Positions 23,182-34,150 of a DNA stretch of 64,000 nucleotides are shown piece by piece. Positions within the stretch are counted from its first letter, which is position 1; the number at the start of each line of letters is the position of its first letter. The notes under the pieces are model-generated. The model ran no database searches. It was not told the origin of the DNA and saw only the letters and a list, made by a program, of their open reading frames with translations. The translations under genes were made by a program, and so were the position numbers. The stretch comes from Adiantum capillus-veneris (Eukaryota; Streptophyta; Polypodiopsida; Polypodiales; Pteridaceae). Where the stretch lies: positions 150,172,793 through 150,236,792 of the forward strand of contig CM043958.1 of assembly GCA_014529385.2 (NCBI GenBank), in the 5' to 3' direction.

Positions 23182-26100
23182 ATGGCAGCCGCAAAATCAC
23201 CTGCAAAGAAGAAGAGGATGACTATAAAAGACTACTTAGAAGAAGTGGATCCTTTTGTGATCTCAGAAGGAACCCTGAGCACATGGATTCAAGATGATCT
23301 GCTAGAGACCAATGATCTGAGAATCTACCAAGGACTATTCAAAGATCCAAAAGGAAATGCAGTGGAGCTATCCATGATACCTCGAGAGCTCAATGAATTT
23401 GTCAGGACCAAGATGGGGGATTACTTGGAGAAGATGGATCTCCACAACTACTTCGAAGCCTTGCCAGCGGGGATTGATATTAAAAGAGTGTGGGAATTTG
23501 TAACCACAATCAAACAAGATGGAGTGGCCCGAGTCACACATCTGCAAGGCAAGTCAGATACAATGATTGTCATCACAGAGAAGGTGGTGGAAGCCACACT
23601 TGACATCTCGAACAAAGGAGACAGTGTAACAAAGAGGCAAGATTAAGTCAAGGTCTACTCGGAAAAGAAGAATAACTACACATTTGAAGATATAGCAAAC
23701 CCGAAGGTGGCTATCATGAGCCAACTATACAATCAATACTTCCACATGTGTACAAAGCAGCCACAGAAATACAGGATGCCACCTGGAGCCATTGCTACCA
23801 CTTTCACCTGGGCAATGTAGAAGAGCAAACCAAAAGAGATAAATTACGTCGCTTGCATCCACGACAATCTGGTGAAGATGGGGAACAATAATCCCACCTA
23901 TATTGTACTTGGTGAGCTGATAACAAAAGTTGTCTATGGAGCATTGCATGCCAAAGGAAAATGGCCTCTACCTCCCTCACAAAATGATTGGCTAAAGATG
24001 AAAGAAGACAAGGAAGAAGAACCTCCCAAAGCACCCAGGGTAGCCACACGATTGAAGTGCCGATTAGAGACCGTGCTAGAAGAGCCGCCAGAGTCAAATA
24101 AGGGAAAGAAAGAAAATCTACAAGTGCCAATCAAGGAAACCAAGTCACAGAAAGCGGTGCGGTTAGAAATACTGATGGAAAGTTTCAAAGCCGAGAGAGC
24201 ACTAAAAGGAAATCTAAGCGAGTTGTGGAAGCCATCCCTTGTAGCCATGTCGGGATCATCTCGAAGGGTTCACCGGGATCGGTTCGAAGATTATATCAAA
24301 AACTTTGAGATCTTAGATGCTACGGCGGAGAACATCCCGAATATCCCATTTATAGAAGAAGAAGTAGAAGAAGTGATACGGCAGCTGCTAGAAGAGCAGG
24401 AAGGCCAAGAAAGAGAGAGAAAAACCAAGGCAGATCGGGATTTCAAGAAGAAGCCACCAACTCCACCGTCAAGCCGAGAATCCAGCCCAACCCCATCACT
24501 ACCTCCTCTTAGTCCTCCACAAACCCAACAAAAAGAGGAGCAGAACAAAATTGATGAACAAAAAGATTCCAAGCAAGAGAAGAACAAAGAGGAAGAGCAG
24601 AAAGCAGAAGCTGAGCCAAAAGATGAGCAACTAGATCTAGAAGAAAGAAACTTTTAGAATATTTCTTTATCTACTAGCTGCTGAGTACTCTCGAGAAGAG
24701 GCAACTACGTAGCCTTTGAGTTGACAAGCACAAGACCCAAGGAACATATGCAGAGCCTTCGATTAGTAGAGTTGAAAGAGATGGCCACAGATACAGTGGA
24801 CCTACAGCCACCAACCAATGATTGGGATGTGGTAATGCAAAAACTAACCGGGCTCAAAGCAAGATCAATGGCCACTAAGAGTGAGATTGATAATCTCAAA
24901 ACAAATGAAGTTCTTATCAAATCTGAAGTAGACTCATTGCAAAAACAGAGCCAAGAAAATATAGAGAAACAAACAAAGCTGCAAGCCAATCTGGACGCGG
25001 CATTACAAAGATGCCAGGAGATGGAACGACAGAATCAGGCAGCCGAACACAAGCTTCAAAGAGCAGAAGAGGGATACAAGAAAATCAGCAAGTCACTGAC
25101 AGATGCGGAAAAAGAGAGGGACAACCTGACACTACAACTTGCTGAAGAGTCCAAAGAGGTTGAAACCTTGAGGAATGCCAAGGAAAGTGCTGAGATAGAA
25201 CATGAGGCAAGCCAGGATGAAGTGATAGAGTTAAAAGATCATATGAAAGTGAAAGATCAGACCATCCAAAGGCTAAGGGCATCTCCGGCCAGAGTCAGAG
25301 CTGCTAGCTCGACTAGCACAACTTCAGAAAATGATTTGTATGGAGAACAAATGAAGGAACTCCAAAAGGAGTTGACACTAGAGAAAAGGCAAAGACTGAT
25401 ACTAGCCGAGGGATCTCTTGTAATGCAAAACCGCCTGGAAGAAGAGAACAAGGCCATGAAAACTGAGCTAGAAGCCGTGAAAACGAAGATGGGCGAGGAA
25501 TTTCAGAGATGGCAAACAGAAAACGAAGACATCAAGAGGAAGTTCGAGGAAGCAGAAAAAATAAATGCAGATCTGAACGACCTCCTAGTGAACATGGGAG
25601 ATCAAGCGGAAGAGGCAAAGAAGACATTTCAGAAGCAGATAGATGAGCTAAAAGGCCAACAACAATCTGAAGAGCAACAGTTTAGCACCGGGCCAGCAAC
25701 AATGGAAGGAATCGACATAGAAAATGTGTCAGATCCGGTGGACACCACCATGCAAGAGGACATCCTTGTGGGGGCATCATAAGAACCCCAGGATCTGACA
25801 CAAGAATAAGAAGAAAAGCTACAGAAGGCAATAGAAGTAGCAATAAAAGACACGGCCAAAGAAGCATTGGAGTGAGAGCAGAGAGTGTTTAAATCTATGA
25901 CCATTCAGAAGATAGATGCCAATATCATTCGGCGTGAATGGCTACAACCGTCTCTCCCATATCCTCTTCTAGAGTATGAAGCTGCTACAATCAACAAACG
26001 GATAAAAGAGGAGCCAATAGTGCCATTATACAAAGCCGATATCTCCAAACCAGAAGGAGTCAAGCTTATCGTGGACTCTCAGCCCAAGTGGAGAAAGGCA

Positions 26101-26673
26101 TGGCTCACCAAATATCCGCAATATTTAATACATATGGTAGAGGCACCTAAAAGAATCAGATACAACCTCAGTTTTTGCCCTCTACCAAGGATGCGGACAT
26201 GGAAAGCACACGAGCTGTTACAGAGAAGCCAACCCACATGGCTCAATTACCCGAAGTTGCCAGGCTTGAAGGCAGGCGAGAGAATGAGTGAGCAATACAT
26301 GGTGAAAACCCTAACGGGAGCCATTAAATTGTTCACTGGCTCGCCTGACCTATCTTGCATCATGCTTAGAAAAATATGTAAAACCCTTCTGGCAGTCTTC
26401 GAAACCTTTAAACCTGAACATGCAACAGACAGTATCTTTTTCTTCCAAGACACATACAGATGTGCATACGATCTGTCTGCTCAACCTTCTCACGAGGTGA
26501 TACATGCACTTTATCAGAGAATCATGTTTTTGCCTTCTTATCACCTCTAGGCCTTTGAAGAAGCCTTCTACACCGGCTTCTTCACCATCAACACGGAGAT
26601 ATTTGGCCCGACATTACTAGCCCAGCATGCGCGATATGAGTCCCTTCTAAAGATGCGCGAAAGCCTCCACTAA
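23182..26673 (+). pseudogene. Gypsy F single long ORF, coiled-coil protein (8 stops)
   Basis: One frame of 1,164 codons from ATG 23182 to TAA 26671, with in-frame stops at 23644, 23818, 24655, 24682, 25780, 25807, 25873 and 26548 and no frameshift seen. Layout by residue: 1-15 basic (KSPAKKKR), then a globular part to about 260; 390-492 Glu/Lys-rich with a Pro/Ser segment; about 515-860 long coiled coil; about 905-1163 second globular part. No zinc knuckle, protease or polymerase motif is visible. The N-terminal layout loosely recalls plant transposon-associated domains such as Transposase_32/PMD types; this is weak. Its position after the leader suggests a Gag-like role; I do not recognise it with certainty. 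Confidence 0.7.
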
Positions 26674-26690
26674 GGAAGCAGCTCTACTAT

Positions 26691-26725
26691 CATGTCGGGG
26701 ACGACATGAACTGGGAGGGGGGGAG
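26691..26725 (+). other. Pre-PPT hairpin and polypurine tract of gypsy F
   Basis: CATGTCG-GGGA-CGACATG (26691-26708): a perfect 7-bp stem with a GGGA loop. The PPT CTGGGAGGGGGGGAG (26711-26725) then abuts the 3' LTR. Confidence 0.8.
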
Positions 26726-27642
26726 TGTTAGCAGCTGGACACGCTCAACAGAGAATGATTGCCCGGCAGGATATTATTTTTTGTAATTATTCTTTAATTG
26801 AGAAAAACCGTCACTTTACCTTTGTAAATAGTGGGGCTTGCAGAAGCTTCCAGATTGTATCCCATTTTTGACATTTAGATTGAGTGGATGGTTAAATTGG
26901 AACATTAGGGTTTGAGATTGTAAGGTATTTATACCACTTTTGACCTTAATGAAAAGAACCTTTGTCATTTTTAAAAAGTTATGTATGTGTGAGTGAGCGT
27001 ACTCTGTGTACAAGAGAGAGTGAGAGTTTTATCTTGACGCTACGCACGCACCGGTGGTCGGAATCGAGTGCGGAGAAGTGCAGTGTGTTGCCCCTGACGA
27101 GAGCTACGTGCCAACACCTACATTGTGGTGTACGATCTGGTTTTGCGAACTCGACCCACGAGCTACATCTGGTGATTCGGTGAGCCTACGTTGTCTGTTT
27201 TTGCATTTCAGCATATCCATGCGTTCGCATTGAGTAGAGCTACACATTAGGCACTTTAGTTTTCGAAAACGACGACCTGCAAATTTCGACCAGACATCCT
27301 ACATGATTTTGCACCAGGTGTTTAGGGTTGGGATTTTGGTTCACGGAACTTAGGGAGAGCGACCTATTGGTGTTAATAGGGTCTCCTTCAAGTTCTGTGG
27401 CATTTCGAGAACGTTTGATGGGTATTTGGCTCTTGAAAGCGTTGTAGGAAATCTCCTCTTATGCACTCCTGAAGGCTGTAGCTTAGACATTGGGTAGAGA
27501 CCTCTGTAGGAAGTAGTCGAGTGTAGGTTGACACCCTATGCTTGCTTCCACGCGCCTGCGGGTCGAGCTTCGTCCTTAGCTGACAAATCTTGTTAGGTGA
27601 GTTCTCGCTGTGCTGACGTCCGTTGCGGCGTATCCGCCAACA
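26726..27642 (+). repeat. 3' LTR of gypsy F
   Basis: 917 bp, matching 15489-16416 over its length with scattered substitutions and small indels. It ends CCGCCAACA, followed by TTACT and the resumed copia A1 sequence. Confidence 0.9.
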
Positions 27643-28330
27643 TTACTATCTTTTCTTTGAGCGGAAATAAAGGCCCGTTCAATTGCACAATGTCTAGTCC
27701 TGTTTTTTTGGAAAGTGACTCTTGCAACAACAATGTTTATAATGCATCAAACTTGACAACTTCGGGATTTCCTTGAGTCCAAGTACTAGCAAATGTCTTG
27801 TAAGAATTTGGCAAGGCATCAAGAACAGTCTACACAAGGTAATTGTCATAAATGACTTCACCTATAGAAATAAGTTGCTCATTGATATCCTTGAAACCAG
27901 CAAGGAAAGTGTCCATGTCATCTTCCTCATGCATAATCTTTGACTCCATGTCTTTACGGAGCAATGCGATTTTTGCCTCATTTGCGACTTGCATAAAGAC
28001 CAGCCAGAATATCCCATGCCTGTTTTGCAAATTTTCCTGAACAAATGTGAGGAGTAATAGTGCACTTCATAGACAACGCAATCAATGCATGAGCCTGCGC
28101 ATCTTTTGCATCCCAACAAGCTTGCTTAGCGGTAGGCAAAACAGCTCTAGCAGCAGCAAGACCTGCAACATACTCAACATCGCCTGTATCCTCATAACCA
28201 GGACGTACATCAATGCCCTGCACAATACAAGAACATGTTGCATCATATTATCCCACATAGGGTAACTGTCCCCATCCAATCTGTCCTTAGCAGCAAACAT
28301 ATTGAACACAATTTTGTTGTTGTCAACCAT
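27643..28330 (-). pseudogene. Copia A1 gag remnant
   Basis: The minus-strand start MVDNNKIVFNMFAAKDRLDG is at 28330. Gag-like parts follow, including FAKQAWDILAGLYAS and HEEDDMDTFLAGFKD, in at least three frames. It is collinear with A2 gag (38739-37645). The sequence is joined to the A1 pol part across gypsy F. Confidence 0.8.
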
Positions 28331-28612
28331 GTTAAATGTTGCACTTGATGTAAAAACTGCGCAAAAAGAGGAGAAGGAAAGCGAGAACAACACGTGTTAT
28401 ATAGCACAATCCGTAGAAGATCGTAAGGGACATGTTATGCAGAAAACGGCACTAACAAAAAATTTGCACAAAATGACGAAATAGCCAACGCAATACTGCA
28501 TGTAGTGGAAATGGATGCCGACTTGCGAATGCTCGCCAAAGCTCACCAAAATCAAAGAAAGTGAGCAAGCGTGTGCTAGAGCTGCTGGCGACTAAGCTCG
28601 GGAGGACACAAC

Positions 28613-28627
28613 CTCCTCTGAACCTAT
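28613..28627 (-). other. Decayed primer-binding site of copia A1
   Basis: Plus strand 'cctctgaacctat' beside the LTR corresponds to A2 'gctctgataccaat', the complement of TGGTATCAGAGC. Several bases are mutated. Confidence 0.5.
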
Positions 28628-28855
28628 TGTTGGAATTAGGGTTGCAAAAAAATACACCGGCTTGAAGAAGACGAAGGAATCTCAAGGCACACAACAGAGA
28701 GTATATTACTTAGTGTGCTATGGAAAGATGAGTTAGCCCTAGAGTGATGGACGTATATACAATGCACGGGGGGAAAAACCTCCTAGTGAGGGAAAAAATG
28801 CCCTACCGGTCCTAAGTGTGTCCACACACATCACTACCAAATGTATGTGGTAACA
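28628..28855 (-). repeat. 5' LTR of copia A1
   Basis: 228 bp with the same ends as 11674-11901 and visible divergence from it. Confidence 0.9.
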
Positions 28856-29099
28856 AATGTCTACTGAAGATCTTTCCCATCTCTTCATGGAGTGCCGAGA
28901 AATTAGAGGCCTAACAGGAAAAGTATGCAAATGGCTCCTAAGTTGTATCCAAGTTGTTAGATACTACTTTCTAAGTCTGGATATCCAGGAACAATCGAGT
29001 GTTTTAGAAATAACTCTCTATAGCGAGCCTCTCTAATATTTACATGAGAGCAAGCATATGATTGTTGAAAACATAACTCAAAAGATTGAGCGAAGGATA
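28856..29099 (+). pseudogene. LINE-like zf-RVT end, right part
   Basis: Reading STEDLSHLFMECREIRG, the H..C-type end of the zinc-binding segment that closes plant LINE RT proteins, then a stop near 29035. It continues 11174-11673 across copia A1. No poly-A tail is visible before the next LTR. Confidence 0.5.
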
Positions 29100-29291
29100 T
29101 GTTGGGGTAAAGGCGCTGATGCGCCTTTGCCCGAGGCAGGACTACCCTTAGTCATTATATACTTATGAATAAGGAGCTCCTCACTCGCTACTTCCTGAGG
29201 TTTCTCTAGCCACACTCTTGTGCTCCTCTCCTTCTCCGCACACACCGCATCGCACCGTGCACGCACGCATCCACGCACACGTGCCCTCACA
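29100..29291 (+). repeat. LTR of copia I (5')
   Basis: 192 bp, TGTTGGGGTAAAGG...CCCTCACA, and a tRNA-iMet primer site follows after 2 nt. It has the same length and start as the copia B LTR (TGTTGGGGTATAAAG) but otherwise differs. No partner LTR is in the window. Confidence 0.75.
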
Positions 29292-29293
29292 AG

Positions 29294-29308
29294 TGGTATC
29301 AGAGCTAC
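29294..29308 (+). other. Primer-binding site of copia I (tRNA-iMet)
   Basis: TGGTATCAGAGCTAC; TGGTATCAGAGC is the standard initiator-tRNA-Met site. Confidence 0.85.
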
Positions 29309-29899
29309 AGCTTGGTGACGGCGGTGGTTCCTTAGCTACAGCGGAGCTCGGACAAAGCCCAACGCTTGGCTGCATCGGATCGGCACGAATCCAGTGAGGT
29401 TTGGCTGCACCAAGAGGATATCGGCGGATCTCGGAACCCCAACGCGTGTAGCCCATCTTGGGAAAGCTTTTCGAATCTTTGAGCAAGCTCTGCAAAAATA
29501 GGGATCTCTTCAAAGGGGAAGAAGATTTTGCACGTGAGAGAGAATCTCGGCAAGAAGGAGTTCTGTGTACAGTCTACATAACTTGTAGTCGAGAAGCAGA
29601 CCGAGGAAGGCAAGTGTGTGCTTGTGTGCTAAAGCAAGCAAGACGGGTAGCCATCACCAAGCATAAGCTAAAGCAAAGCAAAGAATATGGGAGCTTCGAG
29701 ACAACGAGTACAGAGCATGAGGAAGTAGTAAAGCTCTGAGAGCTTGAGGAGGAGGAAGTAGTGCAATCGAGCAGCAAATCGGGCAAGTAGTGCAATCGAG
29801 CTTGTGTTAAAGCTCACGAGGAGAATCGTACAGTAGACTCTAATGGTTATTTTGAGGGAGAAATAACCACTGCCAGCAGAAGATCAAGTGTTGTGTGTG

Positions 29900-29922
29900 G
29901 TGCGCGCGCGCCGCGCGCGCAC
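29900..29922. repeat. Alternating G/C inverted repeat
   Basis: GTGCGCGCGCG-C-CGCGCGCGCAC: perfect 11-bp arms with a 1-nt spacer, almost pure alternating purine/pyrimidine. Confidence 0.9.
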
Positions 29923-30316
29923 ACTCACACAACGAGTCAGGTCATGAACTCGAGTAGGGAATTGAGTGCAGTGAGTCAGTTGGGGGGAACATACACACAC
30001 AATCGAGGGGCAACTTTGAAGGAATCAATGGGTAGCTACCGTAGCGCTAGCAAGCCGAGCAGGTGAAAGCATTCAATCAAAGGATTCTGAGTCGAGATCT
30101 GCAACATTCAAGTGCAGAACAAACTATCGAGCAGCAATAAGGAGCTTGGAAGTGGGGACAACACTTACACCTCCTCGACCTCGCTCGTCAGATCATTCTG
30201 GTTTTCGTAAGTTCTGCAGAAAATTGACTTCGATTTCTTTTTTTTTTAAGCTGTGACTTAACACACTTTTGATGTGTGCAAGGGCTTGCTCCCACCAAAG
30301 TCCCCAACATCCCCCA

Positions 30317-30329
30317 CCCCCCCCCCCCC
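30317..30329 (+). repeat. C13 homopolymer
   Basis: A run of 13 C in a CCCCCA/CCCT context. On the minus strand it is a G13 tract. Confidence 0.9.
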
Positions 30330-30370
30330 TCACACACACCCAAAGGTAGTGAGAGAGCTTGAGAGATAAC

Positions 30371-30374
<4 letters not shown>

Positions 30375-30408
<34 letters not shown>
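30375..30408 (+). repeat. (GA)n microsatellite
   Basis: A GA run of about 34 bp in the copia I leader. Confidence 0.95.
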
Positions 30409-30411
<3 letters not shown>

Positions 30412-32426
30412 AAAGCTAAAGAGAAAGAGAGAGTTTGCAACCTCTCTTGATTGTAGAGAGTAGGCACATGCGTGTGCACTCAACATGCATACACACACAC
30501 ACGCATAGGTGTGTGCAGGTACAGGCGAGTAAGCTCGGAATTTCTCTTTGGCATCGGTAGACTCGGTGTTTTGGCATATCCACGACATCCACTTGCGAGT
30601 TTCTCCCGTGGCAGCTTCTTCTCGGCATTAGTTTTTGACACTAATTTGGAATCTTGACATTGGCCTCGACCACAAGCGGTTACAACATCGATGCTTTCGT
30701 CCGATGGGGCGAAAGGCGACATCGAGCGTCTGCTCAGCTTTGAGCGCATGCGACTATAGCATCAACGCTTCTGCTCGGCGGTAGAAGACATCATCGATGA
30801 CATTTTCCTCAACTTCTACTTAGCGAGAGTGAGAGAGAGCACTCCAGCTCTCCTCCGACGTAGCCTTGCCATCGGTCTCCCTCCGATGCGCTCATTTTGG
30901 AGAGATTTTGGTCCCGACGGATATCCACGATATCCCAGCTTCCCGACATCGACACAACACGAGACGATAGAGCGAGATCGGCATCGGCTCTCCTCTAGCC
31001 CCCATCCGGAGCGGCCCAGCTCCAACGTTCTCTCCACAACATTTTGACTTCGATGATTCTCCAATTTTTGGCTTCAATGGCACACAAACGACACATTCGG
31101 CTCGGATGGCCCATTTCGGAGCAGGCTTTTTCCTCAAGCGTGCTCAGCTCTTGGACGATGTCTTCGGTCGACAAGTTTACCAATCGATGACGTTAATGTG
31201 TACTAGTTTCCCATCAATTTTTCTCACAGGTTGCACAATCTTTCTAGCACAGCTGATGCGGCACATGTAGTGCTCATGTACGTTTGTGTAGAGCATTCCA
31301 GAGAGCTTTTGGCACGGTCTTGTGCAGTTTCAATATATGTATGCATTTGCGGATATAGTTTGAGCTAGCTATAGCTCGCAGGTACCAGGTTCACAGGTTT
31401 GCAGCATTTTGGATAGGTACAGGTCCATACAATCACTCATACAGGAGTGAGCCAGTTTGCCAAGGTTTTGGCAGTGCATGTATGCCATTTGTGGATCTAT
31501 TTAATGAGACCCTGAGTGTCTGTTTTGGATCAGTTGTTTGGTGAGATTTTTTTATAAATACAGGGGAATTTTTGTCCTTTTGTCCCCAGATTCTCGCCAT
31601 GTTTTGCCCATATTCACATTTTACTCTCTGATGGTTTAGTGGTCAAGTTTACTCCCACTCTAGTAGTCATCTACAGTTTTTTGGCTTGTGGTTTGCATTG
31701 AGTTTTGGCTCATTTTGCAAAGGAAACTCTGTCCATTTTTTCGCATCTTCTTGCCATAAAAGTTTGCAGTGTTATGCCATCTTATACAGTGGTCGATATA
31801 TTGCCACTTTGACAGTGATCGAGTGTTTACTCTCACTTTGACGCTTGGACCCAGTTTGGTGTTCTTGTACCCACTTTCACAGGAGTGAGCTTAGCGTATG
31901 CTTGTGTGGCTACAGATAGACAGTCACATGTTTCGCAAGTTTTTGCAAATTTTTACAGGCAATTTCTTTTGTGGGATGCGTTTGAGCTAGTTTGCTCTTT
32001 ACTTACGTATATGGTTATGCACTTTATGCTCGGTTGAGCTGTTAGTCCCAGTTTATGATTGCAGATAGCAGATAGTGGAGCTTTTTTGTACATATGCGAG
32101 CATCAGTTTTGATGTGTTTGATCATGTGTTTCATGATTGTGTAGTGGTCGAGTGATCTCCCGCGAGTGATCTCCCGCTTTGTTGCCATTTTGGCATTCAC
32201 TTATGGAAGCAAACAAGCATGTGTGATAGTGAGAGACAGCGGTCTCGTTCTTGCCGATACGTACGGTATTGTGGTCACAGATGGCACATTAGGCAACATT
32301 GTTTCAGATGTATGCGACAGCATCGGAGATGTATGTGTGATGCAAATACAACTTTGACACATATTAGAAAGGCAATCACAGTGGCAGTCTATGCCAGTGA
32401 CGGTGATGTCATGCTTGCCTTGAGTG

Positions 32427-32894
32427 TAGGAATTTAAGCTAGGAAATCACAAAGGAAGCACAGGTGGGGTATTGGGGCATCATTGCTAAGCATTTAGATA
32501 CATTCGAAGTCAGAAACGACTAGGTCAAAATCTCATTGTTGTTAATAATCGTAGTTTTTGCACTTCATCAAAAGTGACTTTTGAGACCATAAGCATGAGT
32601 TCTTAGGTCATCTATACTTGTCCTAGAAGTTTCGTGACATTCGGATGTCGTTTGATGCTGTACCGGTCATGTTTTGTTTGCCGATTAGTGACTAGCTTTT
32701 GATGACTTAGGTCATTTGAGTGTAGCTTGTGTTAGATGCGAGTTGTCTGTTGTTTTCCAAGAGATTGGCACCCTCTTGTAGCCTCTATGCACTAGTCGAG
32801 TTAGCTTCGTCCCATGGATTGACAATTATGTTCGTGGTTCTCGCTATGTCTGCAAACAATAAGATAAGAGTGAGGTTAGGAAACCCATCCCTCA
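32427..32894 (+). repeat. 5' LTR of gypsy D, 3' part
   Basis: From 'taggaatttaa' onward it parallels the J LTR (62735-63194): shared 'ggggtattggggcatcattgctaagcatttaga', 'cttgtcctagaagtttc', 'tagtcgag.tagcttcg.ccatgg'. It ends CATCCCTCA, followed by TT and the primer site. Homology to J begins abruptly at about 32427, so the U3 part is missing or different. Confidence 0.65.
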
Positions 32895-32896
32895 TT

Positions 32897-32917
32897 TGGT
32901 GCCGTTGTTGGGGGCGG
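32897..32917 (+). other. Primer-binding site of gypsy D (tRNA-Asp type)
   Basis: TGGTGCCGTTGTTGGGGGCG, a slightly altered form of the F site, 2 nt after the LTR. Confidence 0.8.
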
Positions 32918-33230
32918 ATAGACCTAAACTAGGGAAAAACAAGAGCGTCTTGTGTAGTTGTCCTTTCACTTCCTCTAGAATCACCTAGAGTTAAACTTTC
33001 TCTCAAAAATCGAATAGCTTAAGAGTGTCATCTTTTGCTATGTAGAGGTAGCTTGGGAGTAGATTGTACTTTCTAAGTACCTTCTAGGATTGTAGGATTG
33101 TAGGATTAGGTAAGTAATTTGAGAATGATTGATGGACGGAACAAGTCTTAAGATCAAGGCTAAAGAAACCATAAAAAATAAGAAAACAAGTGCTTGTGGA
33201 CACTTTTCACAATACAATTGCAGTAGAACC

Positions 33231-33247
33231 TAGGAGTAGGGTAAGTA
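33231..33247 (+). promoter_or_regulatory. Candidate splice donor in the D leader
   Basis: TAGGAGTAGGGTAAGTA, GT at 33241-33242, identical to 16754-16770 in F. Possible acceptor: GGTTGCAG ending at 39906, 69 nt before the gag ATG at 39976. Confidence 0.45.
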
Positions 33248-33588
33248 AAATCCGAGGTGAGATCTCAAATCATTGCTCACTCCAAAGGAATCATCTGTGA
33301 GTTGTTTATTTGAAGTTGAAGAATTTCAGGTCTACGGCTTGAAACAGCACCGAAAGGCTGTCAACCACTGAATCTGGCTGGAGATTATGCTCATAAAAGT
33401 TGTATGGACTAGTGAGCAAGCTTAAAGATGCATTTGAGGTAAATTTTCAAGAGTTTGCAAAAACTCAGATTATTTATATTTTCTTGAGGATTTAGGTCAA
33501 ATTAAGTTTTGACTTGACTCAGAAGCTTAAAACATGTCAAAAAAAGACTGACCATTGAAAAAATTGCAAAAAGTGTTCGTTTTAGGCC

Positions 33589-33618
33589 AAAAGTAAATAA
33601 TCGTGATTATTTACTTTT
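33589..33618. repeat. D palindrome, copy 1
   Basis: AAAAGTAAATAATC-GT-GATTATTTACTTTT: perfect 14-bp arms with a 2-nt centre at 33603.5. Confidence 0.97.
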
Positions 33619-33875
33619 AGCTCAAAATTGACCAAGGTTGATACCAGAGACTCTATGCATGATTACAAACAACTTTTGTGAAAGCTCATAGAATTTGGAT
33701 CACAACTCAAACCAAAAACTTGATAAATTTTGAAATATGTACAGATTGCCGAGAAATTGAGTTTGACTTGATAAATCCTTCTCAAATTTAGTAAAACTTG
33801 TCCCAAGAGGCTTAGATTGAAGTGTTTAACATGTGTGTATGCTCAGATGATCAAAAATATGCTAAAAATTTTCAT

Positions 33876-33902
33876 AAGTAAATGATCGCAATTATTTACT
33901 TT
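33876..33902. repeat. D palindrome, copy 2
   Basis: AAGTAAATGATC...AATTATTTACTT: imperfect arms, centre near 33889. Confidence 0.9.
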
Positions 33903-34150
33903 TGTCCAATTTTCAAGTGTTTTTGGCCAACCAAGCATACGACAAGTTCTATCATGTAGTATTGAGCACTCACATCAAATTTGGTAAGATTTGTGGGCAG
34001 ATTTGTAAAGTCGGTCTGCAGACACAAAACTGTTGACAAATTGAGTAGAGTTTATCCAAACTTAGTGAAACTTGGCTAGGGAGCTTAAATTAAGTTGCTT
34101 TACCTGTTTGTATCAAAATTTTGGCAAAAAGTTGCAAAAAAATCCCAGAA

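Larger units (their letters stand above)
15489..27642 (+). mobile_element. Gypsy element F, 12.15 kb, inserted in copia A1
   Basis: LTRs at 15489-16416 and 26726-27642 share ends (TGTTAGCA / CCGCCAACA). A tRNA-Asp-like primer site follows the 5' LTR and a G-rich PPT precedes the 3' LTR. Flanks TTACC (15484-15488) and TTACT (27643-27647) are a 5-bp target duplication with one change; the uninterrupted site is visible in A2 near 38033. The interior holds a leader with regular palindromes, a foreign gypsy fragment (G) and one long ORF just before the 3' LTR. It encodes no polymerase of its own, so it was probably non-autonomous. Confidence 0.85.
11674..28855 (-). mobile_element. Copia element A1 (split by gypsy F)
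   Basis: A Ty1/copia element on the minus strand with 228-bp LTRs at 11674-11901 (3') and 28628-28855 (5'). Coding remnants of gag, protease, integrase, RT and RNase H lie in 11902-15488 and 27643-28330. It is the same family as A2 (34177-39328) but a different subfamily (shared 'cacaacagagagtatatt' in both its LTRs). Gypsy F sits inside its gag/protease boundary. Flanking 5-mers AGTAT and AATGT are an imperfect target duplication. LTR divergence exceeds that of A2, so it is older. Confidence 0.85.
29309..32426 (+). other. Long non-coding leader of copia I
   Basis: No convincing ORF over 3.1 kb. The first 1.9 kb is rich in TCGA/CATCGA words and resembles in texture the copia B leader; the rest is T-rich with recurring 'caggagtgag' and 'ttttgg' phrases. 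It is cut near 32427 by the gypsy D LTR, so no copia I protein is seen. It contains a Z-DNA-prone inverted repeat, a C13 run and a GA tract, listed separately. Confidence 0.45.

Noticed and set aside
23182-26673. Env-like ORF of an Athila-type element
   Set aside because: No signal peptide or membrane segment seen; it follows the leader rather than a pol gene of the same element once the G fragment is recognised as foreign.
30193-30588. 131-codon minus-strand ORF in the copia I leader
   Set aside because: Dominated by (GA)n and C13 translation; no conserved motif.
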